A DNA stretch of 64,000 nt from Streptomyces orinoci (GCF_003121295.1 NZ_PHNC01000042.1:128282-192281); one strand, 5' to 3'; positions 44,361-53,583 are shown, numbered from the stretch's first letter. Numbers and translations: made by a program. Notes: generated by a model not told the origin, from the sequence alone.

Positions 44361-45776
44361 ATGGCAACGGCGCCTAGCGTCTCGTACTCGATGACGGTCC
44401 GACTGGAGGTTCCGGCGGGCGGGTCGGCCGTCAGCCAGCTGACCACGGCCGTGGAGTCCTCGGGTGGTTCGGTGACCGGTCTGGATGTCACCGCCTCCGG
44501 CCATGAGCGGCTGCGGATCGATGTCACGGTGGCCGCGACCTCCACCGCGCACGCCGAGGAGATCGTCCAGCGGCTGCGCGAGATCGAGGGCGTGACGGTG
44601 GGGAAGGTCTCCGACCGTACCTTCCTGATGCACCTCGGCGGCAAGATCGAGATGGCCTCCAAGCACCCCATCCGCAACCGTGACGACCTGTCCATGGTCT
44701 ACACCCCCGGCGTGGCGCGGGTGTGCATGGCGATCGCGGAGAACCCCGAGGACGCCCGCCGGCTGACCATCAAGCGCAACGCGGTGGCGGTGGTCACCGA
44801 CGGCTCCGCGGTGCTGGGCCTGGGCAATATCGGCCCCAAGGCGGCGCTGCCGGTGATGGAGGGCAAGGCGGCGCTGTTCAAGCGGTTCGCGGGGATCGAT
44901 GCCTGGCCGATCTGCCTGGACACCCAGGATTCCGACGCCATTGTGGAGATCGTCAAGGCCATCGCGCCGGGTTTCGCGGGGATCAATCTGGAGGACATCT
45001 CCGCGCCGCGCTGTTTTGAGATCGAGGCCCGGCTGCGTGAGGCGCTGGACATCCCGGTCTTCCATGACGACCAGCACGGCACCGCGATTGTGGTGCTGGC
45101 GGCGCTGACCAACGCGCTGCGGGTGGTGGGCAAGGCCATTGGCGACGTCCGCGTGGTGATGTCCGGGGCGGGTGCGGCCGGTACCGCGATCCTGAAGCTG
45201 CTGACTGCGGCCGGGGTGCGGCACGCGGTGGTGGCCGACATCCATGGCGTGGTCCACGCCAAGCGCGAGGACCTGGTCTCCGCCGATCCCGGCTCGGCGC
45301 TGCGCTGGATCGCGGACAACACCAACCCCGACAACATCACCGGCACCCTCAAGCAGGCCGTGCGCGGCGCGGATGTCTTCATCGGCGTCTCCGCCCCCAA
45401 TGTGCTGGGTGCGGAGGATGTGGCGGCGATGGCGGATGACGCGATCGTCTTCGCGCTGGCCAACCCGGACCCGGAGGTGGACCCGGCCATCGCCCGGCAG
45501 ACCGCCGCGGTGGTGGCCACCGGGCGCTCGGACTTCCCCAACCAGATCAACAATGTGCTGGTCTTCCCCGGCGTCTTCCGCGGCCTGCTGGACGCCCAGT
45601 CCCGCACCGTGAACACCGAGATGATGCTGGCCGCCGCGGGCGCCCTCGCCGATGTCGTCGCCGAGGACGAACTCAACGCCAACTACATCATCCCCAGCGT
45701 CTTCAACGCGGCGGCGACCCAGGCCGTGGCCTCCGCGGTCAAGCGGGCGGCGCTGGCGGTGGGCCGAACGGACTGA
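44361..45776 (+). CDS. NAD(P)-dependent malic enzyme with N-terminal ACT domain
   Basis: 471 residues. The first 85 form an ACT-like domain (SMTVRLEVPAGGSAVSQLTT). Then comes malic enzyme: SMVYTPGVARVCMAI (catalytic Tyr), IKRNAVAVVTDGSAVLGLGN, INLEDISAPRCFEIE and FHDDQHGTAIVV (metal site), and a nucleotide fold starting VRVVMSGAGAAGTAI. It converts malate, derived from fumarate, to pyruvate and CO2, so the operon can turn asparagine into pyruvate with fumarase supplied elsewhere. The ACT domain may give amino-acid feedback. It lies 63 bases after aspA. Confidence 0.93.
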   Translation: MATAPSVSYSMTVRLEVPAGGSAVSQLTTAVESSGGSVTGLDVTASGHERLRIDVTVAATSTAHAEEIVQRLREIEGVTVGKVSDRTFLMHLGGKIEMASKHPIRNRDDLSMVYTPGVARVCMAIAENPEDARRLTIKRNAVAVVTDGSAVLGLGNIGPKAALPVMEGKAALFKRFAGIDAWPICLDTQDSDAIVEIVKAIAPGFAGINLEDISAPRCFEIEARLREALDIPVFHDDQHGTAIVVLAALTNALRVVGKAIGDVRVVMSGAGAAGTAILKLLTAAGVRHAVVADIHGVVHAKREDLVSADPGSALRWIADNTNPDNITGTLKQAVRGADVFIGVSAPNVLGAEDVAAMADDAIVFALANPDPEVDPAIARQTAAVVATGRSDFPNQINNVLVFPGVFRGLLDAQSRTVNTEMMLAAAGALADVVAEDELNANYIIPSVFNAAATQAVASAVKRAALAVGRTD

Positions 45777-45791
45777 GCACCGGCCGGAGTT

Positions 45792-45833
45792 GACGGCCGT
45801 CGCGCGCCCCTTCCAGGGCGCGGGGCGGCCGTC
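45792..45833 (+). terminator. Terminator hairpin after the malic enzyme gene
   Basis: GACGGCCG (45792-45799) pairs with CGGCCGTC (45826-45833). An inner GCGCGCCCC/GGGCGCGGGG arm adds to the stem with a TTCCA-type loop. The GC-rich hairpin starts 16 bases after the stop and closes the catabolic operon. Confidence 0.6.
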
Positions 45834-45952
45834 CATGCGTAGCAAGTGCGGGCCGTCCGTGGCCGATCACGCGGCCCCTGCCCCTTGCGGGGCACCCGGT
45901 GAGGCGCGGTCAAGCCTTGTACGCGGCGCGCTCCCGCGCCGAGACTGAGCCC

Positions 45953-47167
45953 ATGCGGATCAATCAGCGGGACACCGACCACGATGAACCCGGCCGGGTC
46001 CGGTACCAGGAAAGGCCGTTCACCGGAGAGGTGGAGACCACCGCCCCCAACGGCCGGATGATCGCGCTCTTCACCTACCAGGACGGCATCCGGCACGGAC
46101 CCCAGCAGACCTGGTACGCGGACGGGACCAGAAGATCCGAGGGCACCGTCAACTCGGGTACCGCGGTGGGCGAATGGCGGGAGTGGCATCTCAACGGGCA
46201 GCCGGCCGGGCTGGTCACACACACTCAGGACGGGCTGCCCCTGCACCGCCGGCGGTGGGACCCCAATGGAAACCTCATTGAAGACCGGCAGTTGAACCCG
46301 TCCGGGCCCGCACCGGCCGGCCACCGGGACGGAGCCGCGCCCACCGCCGATGTGGACCAGGAAGCCGGCATGCTTTTCGACCTCGGCGCACTCGAACGGG
46401 CGGCGGGTCATGTCGCGGCCGCCCGCAGGGCCTTCTCCCGCGCCGCCGCCACCGGCCACCCCGACACCGGCCCCATGGCCCTGGCCAACCTCGCGGTACT
46501 CGAAGCCTCGGCCGGGCGGGCCGCACAGGCCCGTACCGCGTTCGAGCGGGCGATCGCCACCGGACATCCCGATCACGCGCCCAAGTCCCTTTTCAACTAC
46601 GCCATCTTCCAGCAGCGCGCCGGCGAACTGACGCACGCCCGCCAGCTCTATGAGCAGGCCATCGCCGGCGGACATCCCGAGCATGCCCGCAAGGCACTGT
46701 TCAATCTCGCCAATCTGGCCGCTCGGCAAGGCCATCTCGACGAGTCCTGTGGCCTGTTCCTGCGCGCCATGGCACCCCCGTTCCTCGGGGACACCGCCCA
46801 GCGGGCGCACCGACGGCTCATTGAAGTCGATCCCGGCCGCCTGGGCGAAGCCCGCCAGATCTACCTACGGGCCATGGCGAACGAGGACCCACAGACGGCG
46901 GAGCGGGCCCGCGCGCTCCTCCAGGACCTGGACCCCCTGCACGACATCCAGAGTGCCGGAATCCACCTGGGCACCAGGCAGTTCCGCCTCGCCGACATCG
47001 AATCCGCCGAGTGGGCGACCGGGCGGCGTCCGGCCTACTCCAGCGGCTATCTCGATGTCTACACCCATGACGGGGCACAGCACACGGTCTTCATAGACCT
47101 CCGCGACCCCTACGACAGCCGGGGATACGACGTGCTGCGACAGCACCTCGGGCCCGGCCGGATCTGA
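45953..47167 (+). CDS. YwqK-antitoxin-like (MORN-type) domain fused to TPR/Sel1 repeats
   Basis: 404 residues. Residues about 30-120 have the wave of short repeats seen in MORN/YwqK-type antitoxin proteins (FTYQDGIRHGPQQTWYADGT, EWREWHLNGQPAG). Residues about 140-310 contain TPR or Sel1-like units (ARRAFSRAAATGHPDTGPMA, ARTAFERAIATGHPDHAPKS). A separate C-terminal part ends in VFIDLRDPYDSRGYDVLRQH. Start ATG 45953. It is alone between the catabolic operon and the hydrogenase maturation genes. The combination suggests a protein-binding or immunity-like function, but no toxin gene is adjacent. Confidence 0.65.
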   Translation: MRINQRDTDHDEPGRVRYQERPFTGEVETTAPNGRMIALFTYQDGIRHGPQQTWYADGTRRSEGTVNSGTAVGEWREWHLNGQPAGLVTHTQDGLPLHRRRWDPNGNLIEDRQLNPSGPAPAGHRDGAAPTADVDQEAGMLFDLGALERAAGHVAAARRAFSRAAATGHPDTGPMALANLAVLEASAGRAAQARTAFERAIATGHPDHAPKSLFNYAIFQQRAGELTHARQLYEQAIAGGHPEHARKALFNLANLAARQGHLDESCGLFLRAMAPPFLGDTAQRAHRRLIEVDPGRLGEARQIYLRAMANEDPQTAERARALLQDLDPLHDIQSAGIHLGTRQFRLADIESAEWATGRRPAYSSGYLDVYTHDGAQHTVFIDLRDPYDSRGYDVLRQHLGPGRI

Positions 47168-47406
47168 AGGCCGGCCCACTCCGGGCGCCATGGCCGTTTC
47201 GCCTCCCGGGCCTCGCCGGGCCCGGTGACCCGGCACACCGCACCACCGAGAAGGATCGCCGCCGCACAGGACCCGGCGCACCATGCCGCTGCCCCATGAG
47301 ACGCGCCGCCAGGACGAGTTCACCGGCCTGGCGGCCAGTTGCCACACCATGCGGCGCGGCCAGGGGTCCACCGCTCCGGCGAGGCGCAACAGCGCACATA
47401 CGCCGC
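47168..47406. other. Intergenic region between convergent genes
   Basis: No gene-like frame. It separates the TPR gene from the 3' end of the hydrogenase protease gene. Confidence 0.4.
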
Positions 47407-47937
47407 TCAGCCCGGCGAGCGCTCCCCCAGCACTTCCTCCAGCAGCGACTCCAGCAGCCGCACCGCCTCCCCCACCGCCGCCCGCACCGGGGCGCTGAGC
47501 CCCGCCGGGATGTCGGGCTCGTCCCCGCGTACCCGGACCAGCGGCTCACAGCCGAGGATCAGCACCCGGGGCAGGGTGAGGCCCTCGGCACGAGCCAACT
47601 CCCCTGCCCAGGCGAGGACTTTCACCGGGTCCATGCCATGGGCCTCCGGTGCCGGGGGCGGTGCGCCGGCGGCGGGCGCGGCCGCGTCGAGGACATAGAG
47701 GGTGCCGGGCGGCTCCCCCCGTGGGACGGCGTCCAGCAGGATCGCCGTCTCATAGCCGGCCAGCAGCCGGTAGGCCAGATCCATGCCCCGGATGCCGAAG
47801 TCGGCGAGATGGACCTGTGGGGGCAGGGCACGCTCGCGCAGCGCGGTGACCAGTTCCGGGCCGAAGGCGTCATCGGCCAGGAAGATATTGCCCACCCCGG
47901 CCACCAGGACGCGGCCGCGCGGCACTTGGGTGGTCAA
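47407..47937 (-). CDS. [NiFe]-hydrogenase maturation endopeptidase
   Basis: This encodes 176 residues of the HycI/HupD/HoxM peptidase family. GVGNIFLADDAFGPE corresponds to the conserved GNxLxxDDGxG with a metal-binding acidic residue, and VHLADFGIRGMDLAYRLL to the second conserved block. It removes the C-terminal tail of the hydrogenase large subunit after nickel insertion. The ATG overlaps the hypX stop by four bases (ATGA). The substrate large-subunit gene is not in this window. Confidence 0.9.
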   Translation of the reverse strand: MTTQVPRGRVLVAGVGNIFLADDAFGPELVTALRERALPPQVHLADFGIRGMDLAYRLLAGYETAILLDAVPRGEPPGTLYVLDAAAPAAGAPPPAPEAHGMDPVKVLAWAGELARAEGLTLPRVLILGCEPLVRVRGDEPDIPAGLSAPVRAAVGEAVRLLESLLEEVLGERSPG

Positions 47938-49613
47938 GGCCGTACCGCCGTGGCGGCCGGGGCCGGGCGTTTGCGGACGAAGGCCGAGCGCAGGGCGTGG
48001 TACGGGGCCGTGGGGTCGTCAAAGACCGCACGCATCCGGCGCAGTTCCTCGGCGCGGTGGGCGGCGAGCGGTTTGATCGCCTCATTGCGCTCCCGGGCGG
48101 CCTTCTTCGCGGCAATGCGCACCGCCACATCCGTGGCCCGGGTCAGATCCTGAGCCAGTTCGGTCACCGCCGGGGCGAAGCGCTCCACGGTGGTGGGCAG
48201 GACCCGGTCCACCAGGCCGTAGTCCAGGGCGCGTTGGGCGCTGACCGGCTTGGCCTCCTCGGTGAGTTTCACCGCCTGGCCGGGGCCGACGCGTCTGGGC
48301 AGGGTGTAGGTCCAGAACTCCGAGCCGTACAGGCCCATCAGCCGGTAGTGCGGGTTGAGCACCGAGCCCTCCCGGCACCACACCTCGTCGGCGGCCAGCG
48401 CCAGCATCACCCCGCCGGCCGCGGCGTTGCCCGCCATGGCCGCCACCACCAGCCGGTCGGTGGTGGTGAGGACGGCCTCCACCAGGTCGTCCATGGCGTT
48501 GATATTGGCCCAGGACTCGGCGGCGGGGTCGGCGGCCGCCTCGATGACATTGAGGTGGATGCCATTGGAGAAGAAGTCCCGTTCACCGCCGAGCACCAGC
48601 ACGGAGGTGGGGCGCCGGCAGGCGGCCCGGTAGGCGCTCAGCAGCCGCCGGCAGTGCCGGGTGCTCATCGCGCCGCCGGGGAAGCGGAAGCGCAGAAAGC
48701 CCACTTCGCCGCGCTCCTCATAGCGGATGTCGCTGAAGGTCCGGCGGTGGGCGGGCAGTTCCAGGGGTGCGGCCATCTCCGGTACGGGCGGGAGGAGTTC
48801 ACCCAGGGCGGCCGTGGCGGGCAGCCGGATGCCCGGTTCGCCGTCGGCCGTCCGGCACCGGCGCAGTTCGGGGATCCATACCGCGCCGTCCACGGTGGCC
48901 CGGCAGATCGCCCCGGCCCGGGTGGCCAGGATCTGACCGGGTTCGCCGCGCAGCCGGTCCTCGGGGTGGCCGCCATGCAGGAACCATTCGTCGCCCAGGA
49001 GCCGGTCATGTACCCCGGGACGGGAGTCGGCGGCGCGCAGGGCGCCCAGCACGGTCTGGGTCGGCTGGGCGGTCCAGTCGATGCGGCGGTCGCTCTGCCG
49101 CATGGGCGGGCGGGCGCGTACCGGCAGGTCGTCCTGGGGCCGGGGGGTGAAGCCGCCGGAGGCGAAGCGTTCCACCGCCAGGTGCACCGCTTGCAGGGCG
49201 GCGTCCGCGACCTCACCCCGGTACAGCTCGCTCTTGCCGACTCCGGCCGGCACGGTGAAACCGGCCTCGGCCCACACCGGCCCGGCGTCCAGCTCCGCCC
49301 GCGCCTGAAGCACCGTCACCCCCCAGCGCGGTGCGCTCTCCTGGACCGCCCAGTCCAGGGCGGACGGGCCCCGGTCCCCGGGCGGCCCCGGGTGGACGAC
49401 CAGACAGGTGTGCCGGGACCAGACGTCCTCGGGGATCACCGTCTTGAGCATGGGTGCCAGCACCAGCTCGGGGCGGTGCCGCAGGACCGCGGTCCGTACC
49501 GCCTCCGCGTCGGTGACCACGGCCGTCTCCACGGTGTGGCCGCGGTCTCCGAGTTCGGCGAAGACCCGTTGGGTGAGGCTGTTGAAGGCGCTGGCGATAA
49601 GCAGAACACGCAT
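47934..49613 (-). CDS. hypX: HypX, hydrogenase maturation protein making the CO ligand aerobically
   Basis: This encodes 559 residues. The N-terminal half is a formyltransferase-like domain with the highly typical HPGPPGDRGPSALDWAVQES. The C-terminal half (about 290-540) is an enoyl-CoA hydratase/isomerase-like domain (VLGGERDFFSNGIHLN, AAMAGNAAAGGVMLALAADE). HypX releases CO from a formyl carrier for the Fe(CN)2CO group when oxygen is present, which points to an aerobic or oxygen-tolerant hydrogenase. ATG 49613 begins MRVLLIASAFNSLTQRVFAE. It is divergent from hypA, with a 316-bp shared upstream region, and co-transcribed with the protease. Confidence 0.93.
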   Translation of the reverse strand: MRVLLIASAFNSLTQRVFAELGDRGHTVETAVVTDAEAVRTAVLRHRPELVLAPMLKTVIPEDVWSRHTCLVVHPGPPGDRGPSALDWAVQESAPRWGVTVLQARAELDAGPVWAEAGFTVPAGVGKSELYRGEVADAALQAVHLAVERFASGGFTPRPQDDLPVRARPPMRQSDRRIDWTAQPTQTVLGALRAADSRPGVHDRLLGDEWFLHGGHPEDRLRGEPGQILATRAGAICRATVDGAVWIPELRRCRTADGEPGIRLPATAALGELLPPVPEMAAPLELPAHRRTFSDIRYEERGEVGFLRFRFPGGAMSTRHCRRLLSAYRAACRRPTSVLVLGGERDFFSNGIHLNVIEAAADPAAESWANINAMDDLVEAVLTTTDRLVVAAMAGNAAAGGVMLALAADEVWCREGSVLNPHYRLMGLYGSEFWTYTLPRRVGPGQAVKLTEEAKPVSAQRALDYGLVDRVLPTTVERFAPAVTELAQDLTRATDVAVRIAAKKAARERNEAIKPLAAHRAEELRRMRAVFDDPTAPYHALRSAFVRKRPAPAATAVRP

Positions 49614-49929
49614 GGCGATCGGCCTTTCCGAGTGCATGACCGGGAACGGCCCCCCGGCAGATCCTCGCCGACCGGTGGCCGTCTCCGGCCCTTCGCCCCG
49701 GCCCGGCGCCATGGATTGCGCTGGCCGGGCGAATACCTGGCTCCGCATGGCAGCACCGGCCGCGCCGCGGCCCCGGCGCGGCGCGCGGGCTGGGCACGGT
49801 GGACCCCGGCCAGGGACGGTCCGGCTGGTACGTGCCTTCACATGCCCGGCGCCTCTGAGCTGCCTGACTGCCTGACTGCCTATCTGTCTGAACTGCCCTA
49901 ACTGCTGGAAGCGACGGAGCGGGAACCGG
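49614..49929. promoter_or_regulatory. Divergent promoter region between hypX and hypA
   Basis: This 316-bp stretch must hold promoters for both maturation operons. TGCCTGAC occurs twice in tandem (49861-49876) and is followed by related TGCCTATC and CTGTCTGAACTGCC, a cluster of short direct repeats 50-70 bases upstream of hypA that may be a regulator site. No convincing -10/-35 pair was singled out. Confidence 0.4.
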
Positions 49930-50286
49930 ATGCATGAGCTGTCGATCGCGACCGTGATCGTGGAACGGGCCGAGGAACTGGCCCGGCGGCATGGCGCGGA
50001 GCGGGTGGACGCGGTGCGGGTACGGGTGGGCGAACTGGCCGGAGTGGTGCCGGACGCCCTGCTCTTCTCCTTCGAGGTGGCCCGGCAGGGCACGGCGCTG
50101 GACGAGGCCCGGCTGCTGATCGAGGAGGTCCCGGGACGAGCGCGCTGCGAGCCGTGCGGTACGGACTTCGCGGTGGGCGTGCCGCCCTTTCTGTGGTGCC
50201 CGCGCTGCGAGCGGCCCTGCGAACGGCTGCTGTCCGGGCGGGAGTTGGAGATCACCGCCATTGAGCTGGAGGAGGCGAGCGTGTGA
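49930..50286 (+). CDS. hypA: HypA nickel-insertion metallochaperone
   Basis: This encodes 118 residues starting MHELSIATVIVERAEELARR, with the N-terminal Met-His nickel site. The zinc site consists of two CxxC motifs (CEPCG and CPRCERPC). VRVRVGELAGVVPDALLFSF and LEITAIELEEA are also conserved. It delivers nickel with HypB to the hydrogenase large subunit. It leads the hypABFCDE operon; its stop overlaps the hypB start. Confidence 0.95.
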   Translation: MHELSIATVIVERAEELARRHGAERVDAVRVRVGELAGVVPDALLFSFEVARQGTALDEARLLIEEVPGRARCEPCGTDFAVGVPPFLWCPRCERPCERLLSGRELEITAIELEEASV

Positions 50287-51224
50287 TGTGCCGGGTGGTC
50301 GATGTGCGCCAGGCGGTCCTGGCGAAGAATGACACCTTGGCCGGTGCCCTGCGCGGGGAGCTGGACGGCCGGGGCACGGTGCTGGTCAATCTGCTGTCCA
50401 GTCCGGGAAGCGGCAAGACCGCTCTGCTGGAGCGGGTGCTGGCGGCGGCCGCGGCCCGCGGGGTGCCGGTGGCGGCGCTCACCGCCGATCTGGCCACCGA
50501 GAACGACGCCCGCCGGCTGGCCCGTTCCGGCGTTCCGGTCCGGCAGGTGCTCACCGGCGGCCTGTGCCACCTGGACGCGGCCCAGCTCCGGTCCCACCTG
50601 GCGGGCTGGCTGCCCGGGGACACCCGGGTGCTGTTCGTGGAGAACGTGGGCAACCTGGTCTGCCCGGCCTCCTATGACCTGGGCGAGACCATGCGGGTGA
50701 CCCTGATGTCGGTGACGGAGGGCGAGGACAAGCCCCTGAAGTACCCCGCCGCCTTCGGGCTGGCGCATCTGCTGGTGCTGACCAAGACGGATATCGCGGC
50801 GGCGGTGGGCTTTGCGGAGGCGGCCTTCCGGGAGAACGTGGCCCGGGTCAACCCCGGCGTGGAAGTGCTGAATACCTCCGCCCGCACCGGGGACGGCGTG
50901 GAGACCCTGGTGGACCGGGTGCTGGCGGTGACGGCCGGTGGCGTGCTCCACCGTCCGGCGATGGCGGAAGCGGCGGGGGACGTCCACGGCCACCACCACG
51001 ATGCGGCGGGGGACGTCCACGGCCACCATCACCACGATGCGGCAGACGGCCACGGCCACCCGCACGGCCCTGGCTCCGGGCGGCAGGACCAAGCGGCCCA
51101 AGAGCCCGGCCCCGCCGCCGGGCCCGGGCGGGTGCCGGCTGACGGGCCGGGGGCCGTGCCCGGCCGGAACGGCTCGGACGACGGGCGCCGCCCCGCCGAC
51201 GGCCTGGCGGTGCCGCGCCCGTGA
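50286..51224 (+). CDS. hypB: HypB GTPase with a C-terminal His-rich tail
   Basis: This encodes 312 residues. GTPase motifs are SSPGSGKT (Walker A), ENVGNLVCPASYDLGE and LVLTKTDI; the metal-site CH is in TGGLCHLDA. The start is taken as the ATG overlapping the hypA stop (TGATG); a GTG three bases earlier is possible. After the GTPase fold (ending about residue 220) comes a His-rich stretch (DVHGHHHDAAGDVHGHHHHD and onward) and a Gly/Pro-rich tail. His-rich nickel-storage segments are usually at the N-terminus of HypB, so the C-terminal location is unusual. Confidence 0.94.
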   Translation: MCRVVDVRQAVLAKNDTLAGALRGELDGRGTVLVNLLSSPGSGKTALLERVLAAAAARGVPVAALTADLATENDARRLARSGVPVRQVLTGGLCHLDAAQLRSHLAGWLPGDTRVLFVENVGNLVCPASYDLGETMRVTLMSVTEGEDKPLKYPAAFGLAHLLVLTKTDIAAAVGFAEAAFRENVARVNPGVEVLNTSARTGDGVETLVDRVLAVTAGGVLHRPAMAEAAGDVHGHHHDAAGDVHGHHHHDAADGHGHPHGPGSGRQDQAAQEPGPAAGPGRVPADGPGAVPGRNGSDDGRRPADGLAVPRP

Positions 51225-53578
51225 CCACCGTCGGGAGTGCCCGCAGCACCGGCCTGGTGCGGCACCGGCTGGTGGTGCGCGGCACGGTGCAGGGCGTGGG
51301 GTTCCGTCCGTTCGTCCATGGTCTGGCCCGGGGGCTGGCGCTGGCCGGGCATGTCGCCAATCACCCGGACGGGGTGGTGGTGGAGGTGGAGGGCCCGCCG
51401 GAGTCGGTGGAAGTCTTCCGGGACCGGCTCGGCCGGGAGGCGCCTCCGCTGGCCGTGGTGTCCTCGGTGACGCGGTCACGGCTGCGGGTGCTGGGGACCG
51501 GCGAGTTCACCATCCGGCCCTCGGCATCGGGCACCGGCCGCACGCTGATGCCACCGGACACCGCCCTGTGCCCCGCCTGTCTGGCCGAGCTCGGCGATCC
51601 GCGCGACCGCCGCTACCGGCACCCCTTCATCACCTGTACACACTGCGGGCCGCGCTTCACCATCGTCACCGGACTGCCCTATGACCGGCCGCGGACCACC
51701 ATGGCCGGTTTTCCGATGTGTGAGCGGTGTGCCGGGGAGTACACGGACCCGGCCGACCGGCGTTTCCATGCCCAGCCCATCGCCTGCCCGGACTGCGGGC
51801 CGCGGCTGCTGCTGGAGCGGGACGGCGGCCGGTGCCGGGGAGAGGACGCCCTGGCGGCCGCCCGGGCGCTGCTGACCGGGGGCGGGGTGCTGGCGGTGAA
51901 GGGGGTGGGCGGCTATCACCTGGCCTGTGACGCCGGTGACGAGGCGGCGGTCCGCCGGCTGCGGGCGGCCAAGGAGCGTGGCGGCAAGCCCTTCGCGGTG
52001 ATGGCCGCCGATCTGGACACCGCCCGCGCCCTCGCCCCGGTGGGCGAGGCCGAGGCCCGGCTGCTCGGCGGGCCCCGCGCCCCCGTGGTGCTGCTGCCCC
52101 GCGCGCCCGGCTTCTCCCCGGCCCTGCCGCTGGCCGACGCGGTCTGCCCGGACAGCCCCGGAATCGGGGTGATGCTGCCCTACAGCCCCGTGCACCGGCT
52201 GCTGTTCGGGCTGCCCGGCGACCCGCCGGGCCCCCGTGTGCTGGTGATGACCAGCGGCAACCGCTCCGGTGAGCCCATCGTCACCGATGACGCGACGGCC
52301 GCGCTGCGGCTGGCGGGACTGGCCGACGCCCGGCTCCGGCATGACCGTCCCATCCGGGTGCCCTGCGACGACTCCGTGGTGCGGGTACGGTCCGACGGCA
52401 GCTGTCTGCCGCTGCGCCGCTCGCGCGGCTATGTGCCCGAGCCCCTCACCCTGCCCTTCGAGGTGCCCGCGGTGCTTGCGGTGGGCGGCGATCTGAAGAA
52501 CGTCTTCTGTCTGGCCGAGGGGCGTTCCGCCTGGCTGTCCCAGCACATCGGCGACCTGGGCGAGTTGGCGGTGCTCACCGCCTTCGAGCGGGCACTGGAC
52601 CATCTCACCGCGCTGACCGGGGTGCACCCCGGACTGCTGGCGGCCGACCGGCACCCCCGTTACCGCTCCTCGGCCTGGGCCCGCGATCACGCGGCGGGCC
52701 GGCCACTGCGCCTGGTGCAGCACCACCATGCGCATATCGCCTCCGCCCTGGCCGATGCCGGGCTGGACGGCACCACCCCGGTCATCGGGGTCGCCTTCGA
52801 CGGCACCGGTTATGGCGACGACGGCGCCGTCTGGGGTGGTGAGCTGATGTTGGCCGACTACACCGGCTACCGGCGCCTGGCTCATCTGGCGTATGTACCG
52901 CTGCCGGGCGGTGATGCCGCCGTCCGCAATCCCTGCCGGATGGCCCTGGCGCACCTCTGGGCCGCCGGTCTGCCCTGGGATCCCTGGCTGCCCTGCCTGA
53001 CCGCCTGTGCGGAGGACGAACGGCGGGTGCTGGAACGGCAGTTGGAGCGCGGAGTGGCCTGTGTGCCGACCTCCAGCATGGGCCGGCTGTTCGACGCGGT
53101 GTCCTCGCTGCTCGGGGTGTGCCACCGGGCGACCCATGAGGCCCAGGCGGCCGCCGCCCTGGAGGCCCGGGCGATGGCGGCGGGGGACGGCCGGGAGCGC
53201 CCGTATGCCTTCGCCGTGGCCACGACGGGCGGGGACGCGCCGCTGACGGCCGACCCGGCGCCGGTGCTCGCGGCGATCGTGGCGGACCTGCGCCGCCGGA
53301 CCCCGGTGGAGGTCATCGCCGCCCGCTTCCACCGGGCGGTGGCGGACCTGGTGGTGACGGTGTGTACGGCCGTCCGGGAGCGCACCGGGGTGGGCACCGT
53401 GGCGCTCACCGGCGGGGTGTTCGCCAACGCGCTCCTGGAGGAGGACTGTCAACGGGCGCTGGTGGCATGGGGGTTCACGGTGGTCCGGCACCGGCTGGTT
53501 CCCTGCGGTGACGGTGGGCTGGCGCTGGGCCAGGCCCTGGTGGCGGCGCGCTCCCGGCGGGCCCGGCGGAAGGAGTGA
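51221..53578 (+). CDS. hypF: HypF carbamoyltransferase
   Basis: 785 residues, full length. Domain order: acylphosphatase-like (about 8-95, GTVQGVGFRPFV), a zinc-finger region with four CxxC pairs (CPAC, CTHC, CERC, CPDC, about 105-190), YrdC-like (about 205-390, GGVLAVKGVGGYHLACDAGD), and a Kae1-like C-terminal part (HHHAHIASALADAG, GVAFDGTGYGDDGAVWGGEL, VALTGGVFANALLEEDC). It activates carbamoyl phosphate and transfers the carbamoyl group to the HypE C-terminal Cys for cyanide formation. The GTG overlaps the hypB stop (GTGA). Confidence 0.95.
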   Translation: MTTVGSARSTGLVRHRLVVRGTVQGVGFRPFVHGLARGLALAGHVANHPDGVVVEVEGPPESVEVFRDRLGREAPPLAVVSSVTRSRLRVLGTGEFTIRPSASGTGRTLMPPDTALCPACLAELGDPRDRRYRHPFITCTHCGPRFTIVTGLPYDRPRTTMAGFPMCERCAGEYTDPADRRFHAQPIACPDCGPRLLLERDGGRCRGEDALAAARALLTGGGVLAVKGVGGYHLACDAGDEAAVRRLRAAKERGGKPFAVMAADLDTARALAPVGEAEARLLGGPRAPVVLLPRAPGFSPALPLADAVCPDSPGIGVMLPYSPVHRLLFGLPGDPPGPRVLVMTSGNRSGEPIVTDDATAALRLAGLADARLRHDRPIRVPCDDSVVRVRSDGSCLPLRRSRGYVPEPLTLPFEVPAVLAVGGDLKNVFCLAEGRSAWLSQHIGDLGELAVLTAFERALDHLTALTGVHPGLLAADRHPRYRSSAWARDHAAGRPLRLVQHHHAHIASALADAGLDGTTPVIGVAFDGTGYGDDGAVWGGELMLADYTGYRRLAHLAYVPLPGGDAAVRNPCRMALAHLWAAGLPWDPWLPCLTACAEDERRVLERQLERGVACVPTSSMGRLFDAVSSLLGVCHRATHEAQAAAALEARAMAAGDGRERPYAFAVATTGGDAPLTADPAPVLAAIVADLRRRTPVEVIAARFHRAVADLVVTVCTAVRERTGVGTVALTGGVFANALLEEDCQRALVAWGFTVVRHRLVPCGDGGLALGQALVAARSRRARRKE

Positions 53579-53583
53579 GACGG

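Noticed and set aside
49614..51479. Extension of the hypX frame upstream of ATG 49613
   Set aside because: The frame is open for more than 600 codons, but it is antisense to hypA and hypB and has no HypX homology; the real start is the MRVLLIASAF methionine.
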